Positions 30,961 to 39,332 of a stretch of 64,000 nucleotides of DNA are shown piece after piece. The DNA is from Phycisphaeraceae bacterium. GTDB taxonomy: Bacteria; Planctomycetota; Phycisphaerae; Phycisphaerales; Phycisphaeraceae. A program made the position numbers and the translations under genes. Numbering within the stretch: the stretch's first letter is position 1; every line of letters begins with the position of its first letter. The stretch covers positions 1-64,000 of the forward strand of contig JANQFR010000064.1 of the NCBI GenBank assembly GCA_028277745.1, written 5' to 3'. The notes below the pieces were generated by a model that was given only the letters and a program-made list of their open reading frames with translations, was not told the DNA's origin and did no database searches.

Positions 30961-31809
30961 TCAGGCCGTCCCCGCCTCCTGGCCGCGGTAGGCGCACGAG
31001 GTTTTCTCGGTCTCCCAGACCCGCACCTCCGCCAGCCGGGCGCCGGGGACGCTGCCGAGGTGGTCGACCTGGTCTTCCAGCAGGCCCCAGATCACCTTGG
31101 CGATGTGCTCGACCGACGGGTTGAGCTCGGCGAACTGGGGGACGTCGGCGTTGAGGTGCTTGTGGTCGAGCAGGTCGATCACCCGGCGGTTGACCAGCTC
31201 GTCCAGCTCGGCGACCGGCACGACATGGCCGGCGGGGTCGATCGGGGCGTCGACGGCGACCTCGACGCGGTAGTTGTGGCCGTGCCCCGCGGGGTTGTTG
31301 CACTTGCCGAACACCGCGCGGTTCTCCTCGTCCGAGAGCGTCGGGACGTGCAGGCGGTGGGCGGCGGCGAAGTCGAACTGCTGGCGGAGGAGGACTCGGT
31401 CCATGGCGCTTTCGGTAAGAGAGAGGTTGTAGGTGGGGGTCAGGCGGAGCGTGAGGGTCGCCACCGAATCGTTGAGCGGGGGTTGGAGCAGGGCGAGCAT
31501 GTCCTGCATGATCTCGCCCAGCGGGGCGTCGGCGGGATGGCCCGCGGGGCTGGCGATGACGTCCTCCAGATAGCCGAGCACGTGCTCGCGGACCGCGGCG
31601 TCGATCTGCTTGATGTTGATGAAGTAGCCGGTGGCCGGGTCCGCCTCGCCGGCGCAGCGGACCTCCAGTTCGTAGTACCGCCCCAGGCCGCGCATCGCGG
31701 GCCACGCGGCGAAGGTGTTGGCCCGGGGCGTCTCCTGCGGCGCGACCGACCCGCCCGCGGGCGTGCCGTCGCTCAGACAGAACCGGACCGTGCGGCTGAT
31801 CTCCAGCAT
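30961..31809 (-). CDS. Tandem 6-pyruvoyltetrahydropterin/6-carboxytetrahydropterin synthase (QueD-like)
   Basis: A 282-aa protein of two fused PTPS domains. The C-terminal one (about residues 140-275) is complete: zinc ligands His151, His176 and His178 (AAAHRLH and GHGHNY), catalytic Cys170 (FGKCNN), DHKHLN and the substrate Glu region WETEKTSCAY. The N-terminal one (about 1-130) keeps the fold but has GLGR where GHGH is needed, so it has lost the metal site and is probably structural. Typical QueD/PTPS proteins have one domain of about 120-140 aa. The product may serve queuosine or pterin synthesis; neighbours do not decide. TATACT 6 bases upstream suggests a leaderless mRNA. Confidence 0.85.
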   Translation of the reverse strand: MLEISRTVRFCLSDGTPAGGSVAPQETPRANTFAAWPAMRGLGRYYELEVRCAGEADPATGYFINIKQIDAAVREHVLGYLEDVIASPAGHPADAPLGEIMQDMLALLQPPLNDSVATLTLRLTPTYNLSLTESAMDRVLLRQQFDFAAAHRLHVPTLSDEENRAVFGKCNNPAGHGHNYRVEVAVDAPIDPAGHVVPVAELDELVNRRVIDLLDHKHLNADVPQFAELNPSVEHIAKVIWGLLEDQVDHLGSVPGARLAEVRVWETEKTSCAYRGQEAGTA

Positions 31810-31815
31810 GGACCA

Positions 31816-31821
31816 AGTATA
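31816..31821 (-). promoter_or_regulatory. -10 hexamer of the tandem PTPS gene (leaderless arrangement)
   Basis: TATACT ends exactly 6 bases before the ATG at 31809. Confidence 0.6.
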
Positions 31822-32021
31822 GACCCTCGGTTGGGGTCATGACGGCGGCGCGGGCCGCAACGGTCAGGGCGGTGGTGACACGGGAAAAACGCGCCGTCGC
31901 CGCTGGTCCGGGCGGTCGACGTATCGGACGGTTCACTCAGAGCCGAGGTTGATCGGCCGGAAATGACTTGATCGGACTTGCTTAGCACCGGCCGGGGTCG
32001 AGCGGCCAGGGGTAAACACGG

Positions 32022-32213
32022 ATGGACAGTTGGATTCGTTACAGCGTGGCGGTGTATATCGGGCTCCTGATGGCCGGGGCGTTGGTGGGGCCACGGCCGA
32101 CGCTGTCGATCGGCCCGCCGCCGGCGCCGACCTACTTCACCGACGACGCCCCCCCGCCGGCGCCTCCCGAGCCGCACGACGACCCGCCGTATCGGCCCGA
32201 CGACCCCGACTGA
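32022..32213 (+). CDS. Possible small proline-rich membrane protein (63 aa)
   Basis: A 63-aa frame with one hydrophobic helix (about residues 7-23) and a tail rich in Pro and Asp (PPPAPTYFTDDAPPPAPPEP). A weak AGGGGT lies nine bases upstream. The composition fits local coding DNA, but no relative is recognised, so this may be a real small membrane protein or a chance frame. It ends just before the inverted repeat at 32221. The 212 bases before it show no gene. Confidence 0.45.
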   Translation: MDSWIRYSVAVYIGLLMAGALVGPRPTLSIGPPPAPTYFTDDAPPPAPPEPHDDPPYRPDDPD

Positions 32214-32220
32214 CGCGGCC

Positions 32221-32300
32221 AAGCCGGACCTGAGCGGAGCGAAGGTCCGGATCCCGTCGGCCCGATCCATCCGGACCTTCGCTGCGCTCAGGGCCGGCTT
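32221..32300. repeat. 80-bp-class inverted repeat, copy 2
   Basis: 32-base arms (32221-32252 and 32269-32300) around a 16-base loop. The right arm ends one base before the stop codon of the TauE-like gene, so the element probably serves as its transcript end. Confidence 0.92.
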
Positions 32301-32301
32301 C

Positions 32302-33063
32302 TTAAACCATCCACCCCAGCCACGGCCCGATCAGCGACGTCAGCGCGATCACCGTCAACACCCCGAACGCCGCCCAGCGCAACCGCGCCGGCGACAGCCG
32401 CCCGCCCAGCGCATGGCCCAGCCGGGCGCCCAGAATGATCAGCGGCAGGCACGCCACGCCGATCCCGAACGAGCCCAGCGGCCCCCACCCGAACCGCCAC
32501 ACCAGCACCGCCACCGCCGGCGGGACCAGCAGCAGCATCGTCGCCCACAGGAACGACCGCGCCTTGCGGCTCGGCCAGTCGTGCGCCAACACCCACAGCA
32601 CCAGCGGCGGGCCCCCCATCCCCACCAGCCCGGCGAGGAACCCGCTGCTCAGCCCCGCCGCCGCCGTCCACGGCCACGCCAGCTGCGCCCGCGGCCTGAC
32701 CCGGAACGCGCCCTGCAGCACCAACGCCAGCAGCACCGCCGCGCCCACCGCCTGCTTCGTCCGCGCCGGGCCCCCCTCCACCAGCAGACCCAGCACCCCC
32801 ACCCCCGCCGGCAGCGACGCCAGCCGCCACCACGTGATCGGCAGCGTCTCCCGCCACGAAAAGTCCGCCCGGTGCCGGTAGCAGCTCCACAGCGTCTGGA
32901 TCAGCAACACCCCCAACGACACCCCGATCGCGTCCGGCAACGACACCCCCGACCACAGGATCAGCGGGATCGCCAGCAGCCCCAGCCCGAAACCCACCGT
33001 CGTCTGCAGCACGCAGCCCGCCAGCACCGCCAGGCCGATCGTGACCAACTGCGCCGCACTCAT
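32302..33063 (-). CDS. TauE/SafE-family membrane transporter
   Basis: A 253-aa polytopic protein with about eight helices in two repeats. The first repeat begins LAGCVLQTTVGFGLGLLAIPL and the second GLSSGFLAGLVGMGGPPLVLW, the paired glycine-rich motifs of the TauE/SafE (DUF81) family. Members export sulfite, sulfoacetate or related organic anions; substrate here unknown. The ATG at 33063 is preferred over a frame 11 codons longer, and a TAGGAT hexamer lies 11 bases upstream. It is divergent from exbD. Confidence 0.85.
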   Translation of the reverse strand: MSAAQLVTIGLAVLAGCVLQTTVGFGLGLLAIPLILWSGVSLPDAIGVSLGVLLIQTLWSCYRHRADFSWRETLPITWWRLASLPAGVGVLGLLVEGGPARTKQAVGAAVLLALVLQGAFRVRPRAQLAWPWTAAAGLSSGFLAGLVGMGGPPLVLWVLAHDWPSRKARSFLWATMLLLVPPAVAVLVWRFGWGPLGSFGIGVACLPLIILGARLGHALGGRLSPARLRWAAFGVLTVIALTSLIGPWLGWMV

Positions 33064-33175
33064 CGATGCGACGCATCCTAGCGACTCTCCCCTCACCCGG
33101 GCGCCGCATCGGGCAAACGCCCCCCGCGGAGCGGCCCGTCCACGAATTATTCAGACCGATCCGCCGCCCGCCGGC

Positions 33176-33181
33176 TAAACT
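33176..33181 (+). promoter_or_regulatory. -10 hexamer of exbD (leaderless arrangement)
   Basis: TAAACT ends 7 bases before the ATG at 33189, which supports that start over the upstream frame. Confidence 0.5.
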
Positions 33182-33188
33182 GATAGGC

Positions 33189-33623
33189 ATGCGACTCATC
33201 CGGCGGCACGACCTGAGCCCCCGCCTGGAGATGACGCCGTTGATCGACGTCATCTTCCTGCTGCTGACGTTCTTCATCTACAGCCTCGTGATGATGGTGC
33301 GCGCGGAGATCCTGCCGGTGACGTTGACGTCGGTGTCGACCGGGGAGCAGGGGCAGGACGCGGACGTGGTCGCGATCACGATCGACAAGGCCGGGGCGTT
33401 TTACCTCAACCGCCGGGTCATCCAGCCCGAGGAGCTCAACGCCCGGCTGACCGAGATGGCCGGCGCCGAGGCGCAGCCGCGGCTGTTCCTGGCGATGGAG
33501 GTCGACGACCCCGACGCCGACCCCGCCCAGCGCGTCGACCGGGGCCCGCTGCTGATCGGACTGATCGACCGGGTGCGGCGGGCGGGCATCGAGGACTTCA
33601 ACATCGTGGGGGAGGCGGAGTAA
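33189..33623 (+). CDS. ExbD/TolR-family proton-channel subunit
   Basis: A 144-aa inner-membrane protein with a single N-terminal helix, LEMTPLIDVIFLLLTFFIYS, whose Asp is the conserved proton-carrying residue. A periplasmic domain follows (VAITIDKAGAFYLNRRVIQPEEL is typical). Energises TonB-like or Tol-like processes when joined to ExbB/TolQ, but no ExbB or TolQ is in the window. The next gene encodes a TonB-like protein 9 bases downstream, so the set is an ExbD-TonB pair with its ExbB elsewhere. Confidence 0.88.
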   Translation: MRLIRRHDLSPRLEMTPLIDVIFLLLTFFIYSLVMMVRAEILPVTLTSVSTGEQGQDADVVAITIDKAGAFYLNRRVIQPEELNARLTEMAGAEAQPRLFLAMEVDDPDADPAQRVDRGPLLIGLIDRVRRAGIEDFNIVGEAE

Positions 33624-33632
33624 GCCGCGGCG

Positions 33633-34616
33633 ATGGACGAGCGTGAACCCAAGCTGCCGTTGGTGATGGGGGTCGTGGTCGCGGTCATGCTCCACGCGGC
33701 GTTCCTGCCGGTCATGCTGGTCGCCTTCACCCCGGTGACCGAGCGGGCGGCGGTGCGCACCGCCAAGCTCGACCGGCCGCTGCCCGACTCCAACGAGCTG
33801 ACCATCGGGCAGGACGAGTCGCCGATCTCCAGCGTCGCGTGGATCAGCCACGAGGACTTCCAGAAGCTCATCGCGCCCGAGGCGCAGACCGAGCAGCCCG
33901 CGGTGCAGCAGACCGTCGACCCGGTCGACCAGGCGCCGATGATCCTCGACGCCACCCCCCCGGCTCCGGTCGCCCAGCAGTCGCCCACCCCCGCCGAGGC
34001 GACCCAGGACCAGCAGGCCCAGGAGCAGGCCGCCGAGGTGGTCGAGGAACTGGCCGAGGAAGTCCCGTCCGCCTCGCCCCAGCAGAAGGTGCTCGTCACC
34101 GCGCCGTCGACGCCCGACGGCGAGCTGGCCCAGGGCGAGCTGGCGGACGAGCCCGTGCAGGGCGCACCTACCCAGACCCCTCAGGAGCAGCGCACGCCCG
34201 CGCCCCAGCCCACCCAGGCGACCGTCGCCGCCGCCCAGTCGTCCGCCGCCCGGCCGACCTCCGCGGCCCGGTCCGACAGCGAGGTCACCCCCACCCAGAT
34301 CGACCCCGTCTCGATCGACCTCCGCCGCGGCGCCGTCATCACCGCCGAAGGCATCCGCCTCGAGCCGGTCCACCCCCGCATCTCCCCCGTCGCCCGCGCC
34401 TCCACCATCCCCGGCCGCAACCCCACCGCCATCCTCACCTTCGACCCCGACGGCGTGGTCCGCAACGTCCAGATGATCCGGCCCACCGGCACGGCCAACT
34501 GGGACGCCCCGATCGAGGCCAGCCTCTACCGCTGGCGCGCCTCGGGCAAGAAGCTCGAAGAGATGAGCCGACCGTTCACCGTCGAGGTCACGATCCTTTT
34601 CTACAAACGCGAGTAG
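33633..34616 (+). CDS. TonB-like energy transducer
   Basis: A 327-aa protein with an N-terminal helix (about residues 8-32) containing His21 (VAVMLHAAF), as the TonB signal anchor often does, followed by a long Pro/Gln/Ala/Glu-rich spanner (about 85-215) and a C-terminal domain (about 250-325, with PTAILTFDPDGVVRNVQMI and FTVEVTILFYKRE) that has the TonB C-terminal fold pattern. Transfers proton-motive energy from ExbBD to outer-membrane transporters. It sits between exbD and a zinc-ribbon gene; no TonB-dependent receptor is in the window. Confidence 0.75.
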   Translation: MDEREPKLPLVMGVVVAVMLHAAFLPVMLVAFTPVTERAAVRTAKLDRPLPDSNELTIGQDESPISSVAWISHEDFQKLIAPEAQTEQPAVQQTVDPVDQAPMILDATPPAPVAQQSPTPAEATQDQQAQEQAAEVVEELAEEVPSASPQQKVLVTAPSTPDGELAQGELADEPVQGAPTQTPQEQRTPAPQPTQATVAAAQSSAARPTSAARSDSEVTPTQIDPVSIDLRRGAVITAEGIRLEPVHPRISPVARASTIPGRNPTAILTFDPDGVVRNVQMIRPTGTANWDAPIEASLYRWRASGKKLEEMSRPFTVEVTILFYKRE

Positions 34617-34618
34617 CG

Positions 34619-34975
34619 ATGCAGCGCGAAGAAGACGGTTACATCATCATCTCGTGCGACTTCTGCGGGACCGACTGGGACGAGGTGATCCCGATGATCG
34701 AGGGCCACCGCGGCTCGGTCATGTGCCTGGACTGCCTGAAGCGGGCGATGGACGACGCGGCGCCGGGCGGGGAGGAATTCACGTGCACGATGTGCCTGCA
34801 GACCTTCCCCGGGACCGTGCGGCACTGGTCGCACCCGTCGCCGGCGCCCTCGCCGGGGCTGAACCCGGGCGCCGTGATCTGCTGGTCCGACATCCGCCAG
34901 GCGGCCAAGGCGTTCCACAAGGACAAAGAGGTCGATTTCCGCTGGGACCCGGCGCAGTACCCGGTCGAGCGGTGA
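34619..34975 (+). CDS. Zinc-ribbon protein (118 aa) downstream of tonB-like gene
   Basis: A 118-aa soluble protein that starts two bases after the TonB-like stop, in another frame. It has CDFCG and CLDC (about residues 13-39), then CTMC (56-59), so three C-x-x-C pairs could hold zinc. The rest includes GAVICWSDIRQAAKAFHKDKEVDF. No family is recognised. The frame is continuous with a longer frame lying inside tonB, so the start was chosen from the spacing to tonB. It probably belongs to the same transcript. Confidence 0.75.
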   Translation: MQREEDGYIIISCDFCGTDWDEVIPMIEGHRGSVMCLDCLKRAMDDAAPGGEEFTCTMCLQTFPGTVRHWSHPSPAPSPGLNPGAVICWSDIRQAAKAFHKDKEVDFRWDPAQYPVER

Positions 34976-34978
34976 CGG

Positions 34979-35833
34979 CTACCACGCCCCGCTGAGCATC
35001 TGGTCGATCGCGTGGGCCACCCCGTCCTCGCTGTTGGAGCGGGTGTGCCGGTCGGCGATCGACCGCACCGATTCGACGGCGTTGGCCATGGCGACGCCCA
35101 GCACGGCGGCTTCGATCATCGGCACGTCGTTGACCTGGTCGCCGATGACCGCGATGGCGTCGTGGGGGATGTCGTGCTGCTGGGCGACCCACTCGATGCC
35201 GCGCCACTTGCTCACGCCGGCGGCGAAGATCTCGAGGATGTGCAGCACCTCCTCGTCGCCGGGCATGGAGATCGCGTCGAACGCGTGGGCGTTGACCCGA
35301 TCGAGCACCGGCGCGAGCCGTTGCTGCAACTCGGCGGCGCGCGACGCGAGCGTGACCAGGCCGATGCGGAGGGTGTGGTGCAGGTCGTCGGGGGTGACCT
35401 CGGGCTGGTGGTGGACCAGCGCATCGGTGATCGAAAACCACGTGCGGGTGTTCTCGTCGATCTCGCCGGCGCCGGTGACCAGGTACTCGTGCCCCACCCG
35501 GTTGCGTTCGCGGAACGCGAGGATGGCTTCGGGCTGGTCGCGGAGGCGTTGGACGATGTCGTGGACGAGGTGAGGGTCGAACGGGACGTGGTCGAGGGCC
35601 TCGCCGGTGTGGACGTCGTTGATGACGGCGCCGGTGTTGAACACCCCGACGCTGAGGCCGGGCACGCCGTCGAGGGCGAGCATCGACTCGCGCCACCCGC
35701 GTCCGGTGCAGGGCACGACCAGGGCGCCGGCGTCCTGGGCGGCGGCGATGGCGCGGCGGTTGGCGTCGCTGACCTCGCCCAGCGGGTCGAGCAGCGTGCC
35801 GTCGAGGTCGATCCCGATCAGGCGGTACTTCAT
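34979..35833 (-). CDS. HAD-superfamily Cof-type phosphatase
   Basis: A 284-aa HAD-IIB hydrolase. Motif I is GIDLDGTLLDP (nucleophile Asp9 and general acid Asp11), motif III is the Lys in SKWRGIEWV, and motif IV is IGDQVNDVPMI (Mg-binding Asps; usually GDxxND). A large alpha/beta cap (about 85-190) lies between. Such Cof enzymes dephosphorylate sugar phosphates or nucleotides; substrate not decidable. It ends 3 bases from the convergent zinc-ribbon gene. TAGAAT lies nine bases before the ATG. Confidence 0.88.
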   Translation of the reverse strand: MKYRLIGIDLDGTLLDPLGEVSDANRRAIAAAQDAGALVVPCTGRGWRESMLALDGVPGLSVGVFNTGAVINDVHTGEALDHVPFDPHLVHDIVQRLRDQPEAILAFRERNRVGHEYLVTGAGEIDENTRTWFSITDALVHHQPEVTPDDLHHTLRIGLVTLASRAAELQQRLAPVLDRVNAHAFDAISMPGDEEVLHILEIFAAGVSKWRGIEWVAQQHDIPHDAIAVIGDQVNDVPMIEAAVLGVAMANAVESVRSIADRHTRSNSEDGVAHAIDQMLSGAW

Positions 35834-35842
35834 GGCGTGAAG

Positions 35843-35848
35843 ATTCTA
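35843..35848 (-). promoter_or_regulatory. -10 hexamer of the HAD phosphatase gene
   Basis: TAGAAT ends nine bases before the ATG at 35833. Confidence 0.5.
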
Positions 35849-35855
35849 CGCGACC

Positions 35856-35885
35856 GAAGCCCGGGGATTGCAATCCCCGGGCTTC
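35856..35885. repeat. GAAGCCCGGGGAT palindrome, second copy
   Basis: GAAGCCCGGGGATTGCAATCCCCGGGCTTC, fully palindromic over 30 bases. It overlaps the end region of the cardiolipin synthase gene and the promoter of the HAD gene. It shares its arms with the copy upstream of nrdR. Confidence 0.9.
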
Positions 35886-35893
35886 CGCCGTCA

Positions 35894-37330
35894 TCACAAC
35901 AGCGGGGAGAGCAGGGCCGCGGCGTTCTCCACGTAGCGGCGCAGCGCCGGCCGCCGGCGCCACCGCTCGGCGTCCAGCGGGTCGCTCATCGCCAGGAAGT
36001 CGAGCTGGACGTGCCGCAGCCGCTCGGTGATCTGTCGGCCGTACATCAGGGTGTTGATCTCGAAGTTCAGGTCGAACGACCGGATGTCGAGGTTGGCCGA
36101 GCCGAGGAACGCGAACGCGTCGTCCACGGTCGCGGTCTTGGCGTGCAGCAGCCCGCCGTGGAAGCGGTGGATCGTGACGCCCGCGTCCATCAGGGTCTCG
36201 TAATTCGACGCGGCGGCGGCGTTGACCAGCGGGTGGTCGCCCTTGGCGGGGGTCAGGATATCGACCGCCACGCCCCGGTCGGCGGCCATCATCAACGCGA
36301 GGATCGTCGGCTCGTCCGGCACCAGGTACGGCGTGGTCATGATGATCCGCTCCTCCGCCGCGTTCAGCGCGGTCAGCACCACCCGGCGGAACGAGTCGGC
36401 CTCGTGGTTCGGCCCCGTGGGCACCACCTGCATCGTCATCGCGCCCGTCGGGTCCAGCAGCGGGAACAGGTCGTCGCTCTCCAGCCGTTCGTGGGTGGTG
36501 AACGTCCAGTCGTCAAGAAACACCGCTTGGAACTGGGCGACCACCGGTCCGGTGAACCGGCCCGACAGGTCGATCCAGTCGCCCTCGTAGTCAGCGCGGT
36601 TGTAGTCGGGGTTGACGAGGTTGTGGCTGCCGGCGTAGGCGGTCCGGCCGTCGATCACCGCCAGCTTGCGGTGGTTGCGCAGGTCGATCCGGGCGAGCCG
36701 GCGGCGCCACGGCGTGACCGGCAGCATCGCGTGGAAAGCGACCCCGTGCCCGATCATCTCGCGGGGGGCGCGGCCCTTGAGCAGTTGCCGGGAGCCGGCG
36801 GCGTCGACCAGCACCCGGCACGGCACGCCGCGCTGCGCCGCGGCGATCAGCGCGTCGATCACCCGCCGGCCCGACGCGTCGTCCCAGAAGATGTAGTACA
36901 GCAGGTGGACGTGGTGCTCGGCCGCATGGATGTCGTCGATCAGCCGGTCCAGGAAGACCGCCGGGGCGCCCAGCAGGTCGACGCTGCTGTCGCCCACGAT
37001 CGGGTTGCCGGTGACCTGCTCGGCCTGGCGGATCAGGTTGCGCTGCGGGCCCTCGAAAGCCGGGCGTTGGGTGTGGGCGGCGACGGCGTCGGCCCGCCGC
37101 GACGCCGAGGAGTCCTCGATCACCCGGCGGTGGCTCTGGACCCGCTTGATCCCCAGGTATTGCACGCCGATGAGCCAGTACATCACCAGCCCGACCACCG
37201 GCAGGGCGAAGATCACCAGCAGCCACGCCAGCGCCGGCGCGGGCGACATCCGGCGGCGCAGGATCACCGGGATCATCGCCAGCCGGATCACCCACTCCAC
37301 GATCGAGAACGTCAGCACCACCCAGGCCAT
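35894..37330 (-). CDS. cls: Cardiolipin synthase (phospholipase D family)
   Basis: A 478-aa membrane enzyme with two N-terminal helices (about residues 1-24 and 30-57) and two phospholipase D repeats. The catalytic H-K-D motifs are NHRKLAVIDG (first) and HAKTATVDD (second), each with its following G-S-x-N (GSHNLVNPDY and GSANLDIRSF). It condenses two phosphatidylglycerols to cardiolipin, or uses other acceptors. It lies 24 bases downstream of holB on the same strand, with no functional link. Confidence 0.93.
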   Translation of the reverse strand: MAWVVLTFSIVEWVIRLAMIPVILRRRMSPAPALAWLLVIFALPVVGLVMYWLIGVQYLGIKRVQSHRRVIEDSSASRRADAVAAHTQRPAFEGPQRNLIRQAEQVTGNPIVGDSSVDLLGAPAVFLDRLIDDIHAAEHHVHLLYYIFWDDASGRRVIDALIAAAQRGVPCRVLVDAAGSRQLLKGRAPREMIGHGVAFHAMLPVTPWRRRLARIDLRNHRKLAVIDGRTAYAGSHNLVNPDYNRADYEGDWIDLSGRFTGPVVAQFQAVFLDDWTFTTHERLESDDLFPLLDPTGAMTMQVVPTGPNHEADSFRRVVLTALNAAEERIIMTTPYLVPDEPTILALMMAADRGVAVDILTPAKGDHPLVNAAAASNYETLMDAGVTIHRFHGGLLHAKTATVDDAFAFLGSANLDIRSFDLNFEINTLMYGRQITERLRHVQLDFLAMSDPLDAERWRRRPALRRYVENAAALLSPLL

Positions 37331-37354
37331 GGGCCATCCCTTCTGGACGCGGCG

Positions 37355-38458
37355 CTACCGCGCCGCCGCCATCAGCCGCCGGCCGGCCGACGCCGTGAGG
37401 TGATCGCACACCAGAGACAGGTTCACGTTGTTCGACAGCAGCCGCTCGGCGTCGGCCGCCGCGTCGATCACACCCAGCCACGGGTCGAGCCGCGCCTCGG
37501 CGTCCGCCAGCGCCCCCGGCTCGCCATCCGCGGCAAGCCCGGCGATCCGCTGACGCGCGTAGGTCGTCAGGATCGAGAAACCCAGCCCCGCCGCCATGCG
37601 GTTGGCCGCCTCCTTCGACGCGTTGGGATGGTCTTTGACCCACTTCTCGGCGAACGCCTTGATCCGGTCGGCCAGCTCCGCCCCCAGGCCCGCCGCCGGC
37701 CGGCCCGACGCCATCGCGTCGAGCATCGGCAGCATCGTCTCGGCCCACGACGCCAGGCCGTGATCCAGCGCCAGCCGCGCCCGGCCCAGGCTGCCGTTGG
37801 CGAAGCCGAGCAGCCACGCCCGCTCCGACGCGCCCAGTTCCGCCCCCTGTTGGTCCAGCCACCATTCCACGTCCCCGTCCGACAGCGGCGTGAACGGCAC
37901 GCGCTGGCACCGGCTGCGGATCGTCGGCAGCAGGCGGTCTTCGCTGGACGTGACCAGGATGATCGTCGTGTCCGCCGGCGGCTCCTCCAGCGTCTTGAGC
38001 AGGACGTTCTGGCTCGATGCGTTGAGCAACTCGGCCTCGTCGATGATGAACACCTTGCCGTGCTTGAGCTGCGGCGCCAGGCCCGCCGGCTCGATCAGGT
38101 GGCGGCGGACGATCTCGACGGGGATGCTCAACTGCTTGCGGGCGCGGACCTGCGCATCGTCGCTGTACGCCGCCAGCTCCTTGCGGATGACGTGCAGGTC
38201 CGGGTGGGCGATCGCTTCGGGGCGGTCGGCGTCGGCGGGCAGCAGCCGGCAGCTCGGGCAGGCGCCGCAGGCCTCCACGGCGCCGGTCAGGTTCGTCGCC
38301 GGGTTGTGACAGAGCAGCAGCCGGGCGAGGGCGACGGCGGTGGTGAATTTCCCCACCCCGGCCGGGCCGTGAAAGATGTAGGCGTGGTGCATGCGTTCGG
38401 CCGCCCACTGGGTCTGCAGCACCCCGATCGCCCGAGCCTGTCCGCGGATCCGATCCAT
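37355..38458 (-). CDS. holB: DNA polymerase III delta' subunit
   Basis: A 367-aa clamp-loader subunit. Walker A GPAGVGKFTT (about residues 31-40), the zinc-module CGACPSCRLL, a DEAD-like IIDEAELLN, SSQNVLLKTLEEPP with sensor TSSEDRLLPTIRSRCQRVPF. The arginine-finger SRC motif is present, as expected for delta' or gamma/tau-type ATPases. The C-terminal helical part is diverged. The start MDRIRGQARAIGVL is typical, and TACCAT lies eight bases before it. It precedes cls. Confidence 0.9.
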   Translation of the reverse strand: MDRIRGQARAIGVLQTQWAAERMHHAYIFHGPAGVGKFTTAVALARLLLCHNPATNLTGAVEACGACPSCRLLPADADRPEAIAHPDLHVIRKELAAYSDDAQVRARKQLSIPVEIVRRHLIEPAGLAPQLKHGKVFIIDEAELLNASSQNVLLKTLEEPPADTTIILVTSSEDRLLPTIRSRCQRVPFTPLSDGDVEWWLDQQGAELGASERAWLLGFANGSLGRARLALDHGLASWAETMLPMLDAMASGRPAAGLGAELADRIKAFAEKWVKDHPNASKEAANRMAAGLGFSILTTYARQRIAGLAADGEPGALADAEARLDPWLGVIDAAADAERLLSNNVNLSLVCDHLTASAGRRLMAAAR

Positions 38459-38466
38459 CGCGGGGC

Positions 38467-38472
38467 ATGGTA
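38467..38472 (-). promoter_or_regulatory. -10 hexamer of holB
   Basis: TACCAT ends eight bases before the ATG at 38458. Confidence 0.4.
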
Positions 38473-38540
38473 TCACCCCGCGCCCGCCGCAGGGGCGCGG
38501 TCGGCGGGGCCGCGCGGTAGGATAAACGCGAAGGGCCTTG

Positions 38541-39284
38541 ATGAACCGCCAGACCGCACAACCCGGCTCGACCTCGGTCATGGCGATGGCGGCGCTGGTC
38601 GTGGCGTTGCTGGCGTTTGTCGTGGCGATCGCCGCGTACCTCCGCGCCGGCCGGCTCGCGGCCGCGGTCGACCAGGCCGGCACGACGCTGGACATCCGCA
38701 TCGACGGCCAGTCCGTGTCTCCGCCCGCCGGGCTCACCCTCACCGACACCATCACCAAGCTGCCCGACGCGGTCCTGGACCAGGCGATCCAGCACGCCCA
38801 GGCGTCGCCCCCCGCCGCCGAGGCCGCGCCTCCCCCCGTGCCCGCCCCCGCCCCCGCGCCGCGGGGCGAGCCCTACATCGTCGACGCCGGCCGATCGCCC
38901 CTGCCCCAGGAGGGCGAGACGGTCACCTCCCTGATCCCGCCCCCCCAGCTCGAAGCCCGCGAGGCCACCGCCCCCGAGCCCAAGCCCGGGCAGATCATTC
39001 CGTGGAGCGAGGCCCCCGCCCACTTCGGCCGCGAGATCACCATCGAGGGCAAGGTCATCGACACCGGCAACGCGTCGGGGCGGATCGCGTTCCTCAACTT
39101 CAGCCCCGATCGCCAGTCGTTCTACGTCGTCATCTTCGACGAGGCGTTCGACGCCGCCCCCGACGGCCGGCCGGACCCCTATTTCCTGGACAAGACCGTC
39201 CGCGTCACCGGCGAGGTCAGCGCCCACCGCGGCCGGCCGCAGATCAAGGTGAACGACAAGGCCCAGATCACCGTGGTGGAGTGA
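38541..39284 (+). CDS. Membrane-anchored OB-fold protein
   Basis: A 247-aa protein with one N-terminal helix (about residues 14-34), a Pro/Ala-rich linker (about 90-150) and a C-terminal OB-fold-like domain (about 155-245, with WSEAPAHFGREITIEGKVI, GRIAFLNFSPDRQSFYVVIF and VRVTGEVSAHRGRPQIKV). This last pattern is seen in the single-stranded nucleic-acid-binding-like domains (DUF4539/OB-type) of exonuclease-associated proteins. The function cannot be set; an extracytoplasmic or membrane-tethered nucleic-acid or metal-binding role is possible. It is divergent from holB. Confidence 0.65.
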   Translation: MNRQTAQPGSTSVMAMAALVVALLAFVVAIAAYLRAGRLAAAVDQAGTTLDIRIDGQSVSPPAGLTLTDTITKLPDAVLDQAIQHAQASPPAAEAAPPPVPAPAPAPRGEPYIVDAGRSPLPQEGETVTSLIPPPQLEAREATAPEPKPGQIIPWSEAPAHFGREITIEGKVIDTGNASGRIAFLNFSPDRQSFYVVIFDEAFDAAPDGRPDPYFLDKTVRVTGEVSAHRGRPQIKVNDKAQITVVE

Positions 39285-39332
39285 CCCGGCGACACAACAA
39301 AAGACTTCTCCATCTGTTAAAATGACGCGACC

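Noticed and set aside
35012..39325. Very long plus-strand open frame (1437 codons) across the HAD, cls and holB genes
   Set aside because: It lies opposite three well-supported genes, is dominated by Arg, Gly, His and Val, and has no domain. It is a GC-rich shadow frame; only the holB/OB-fold intergenic part is shared.
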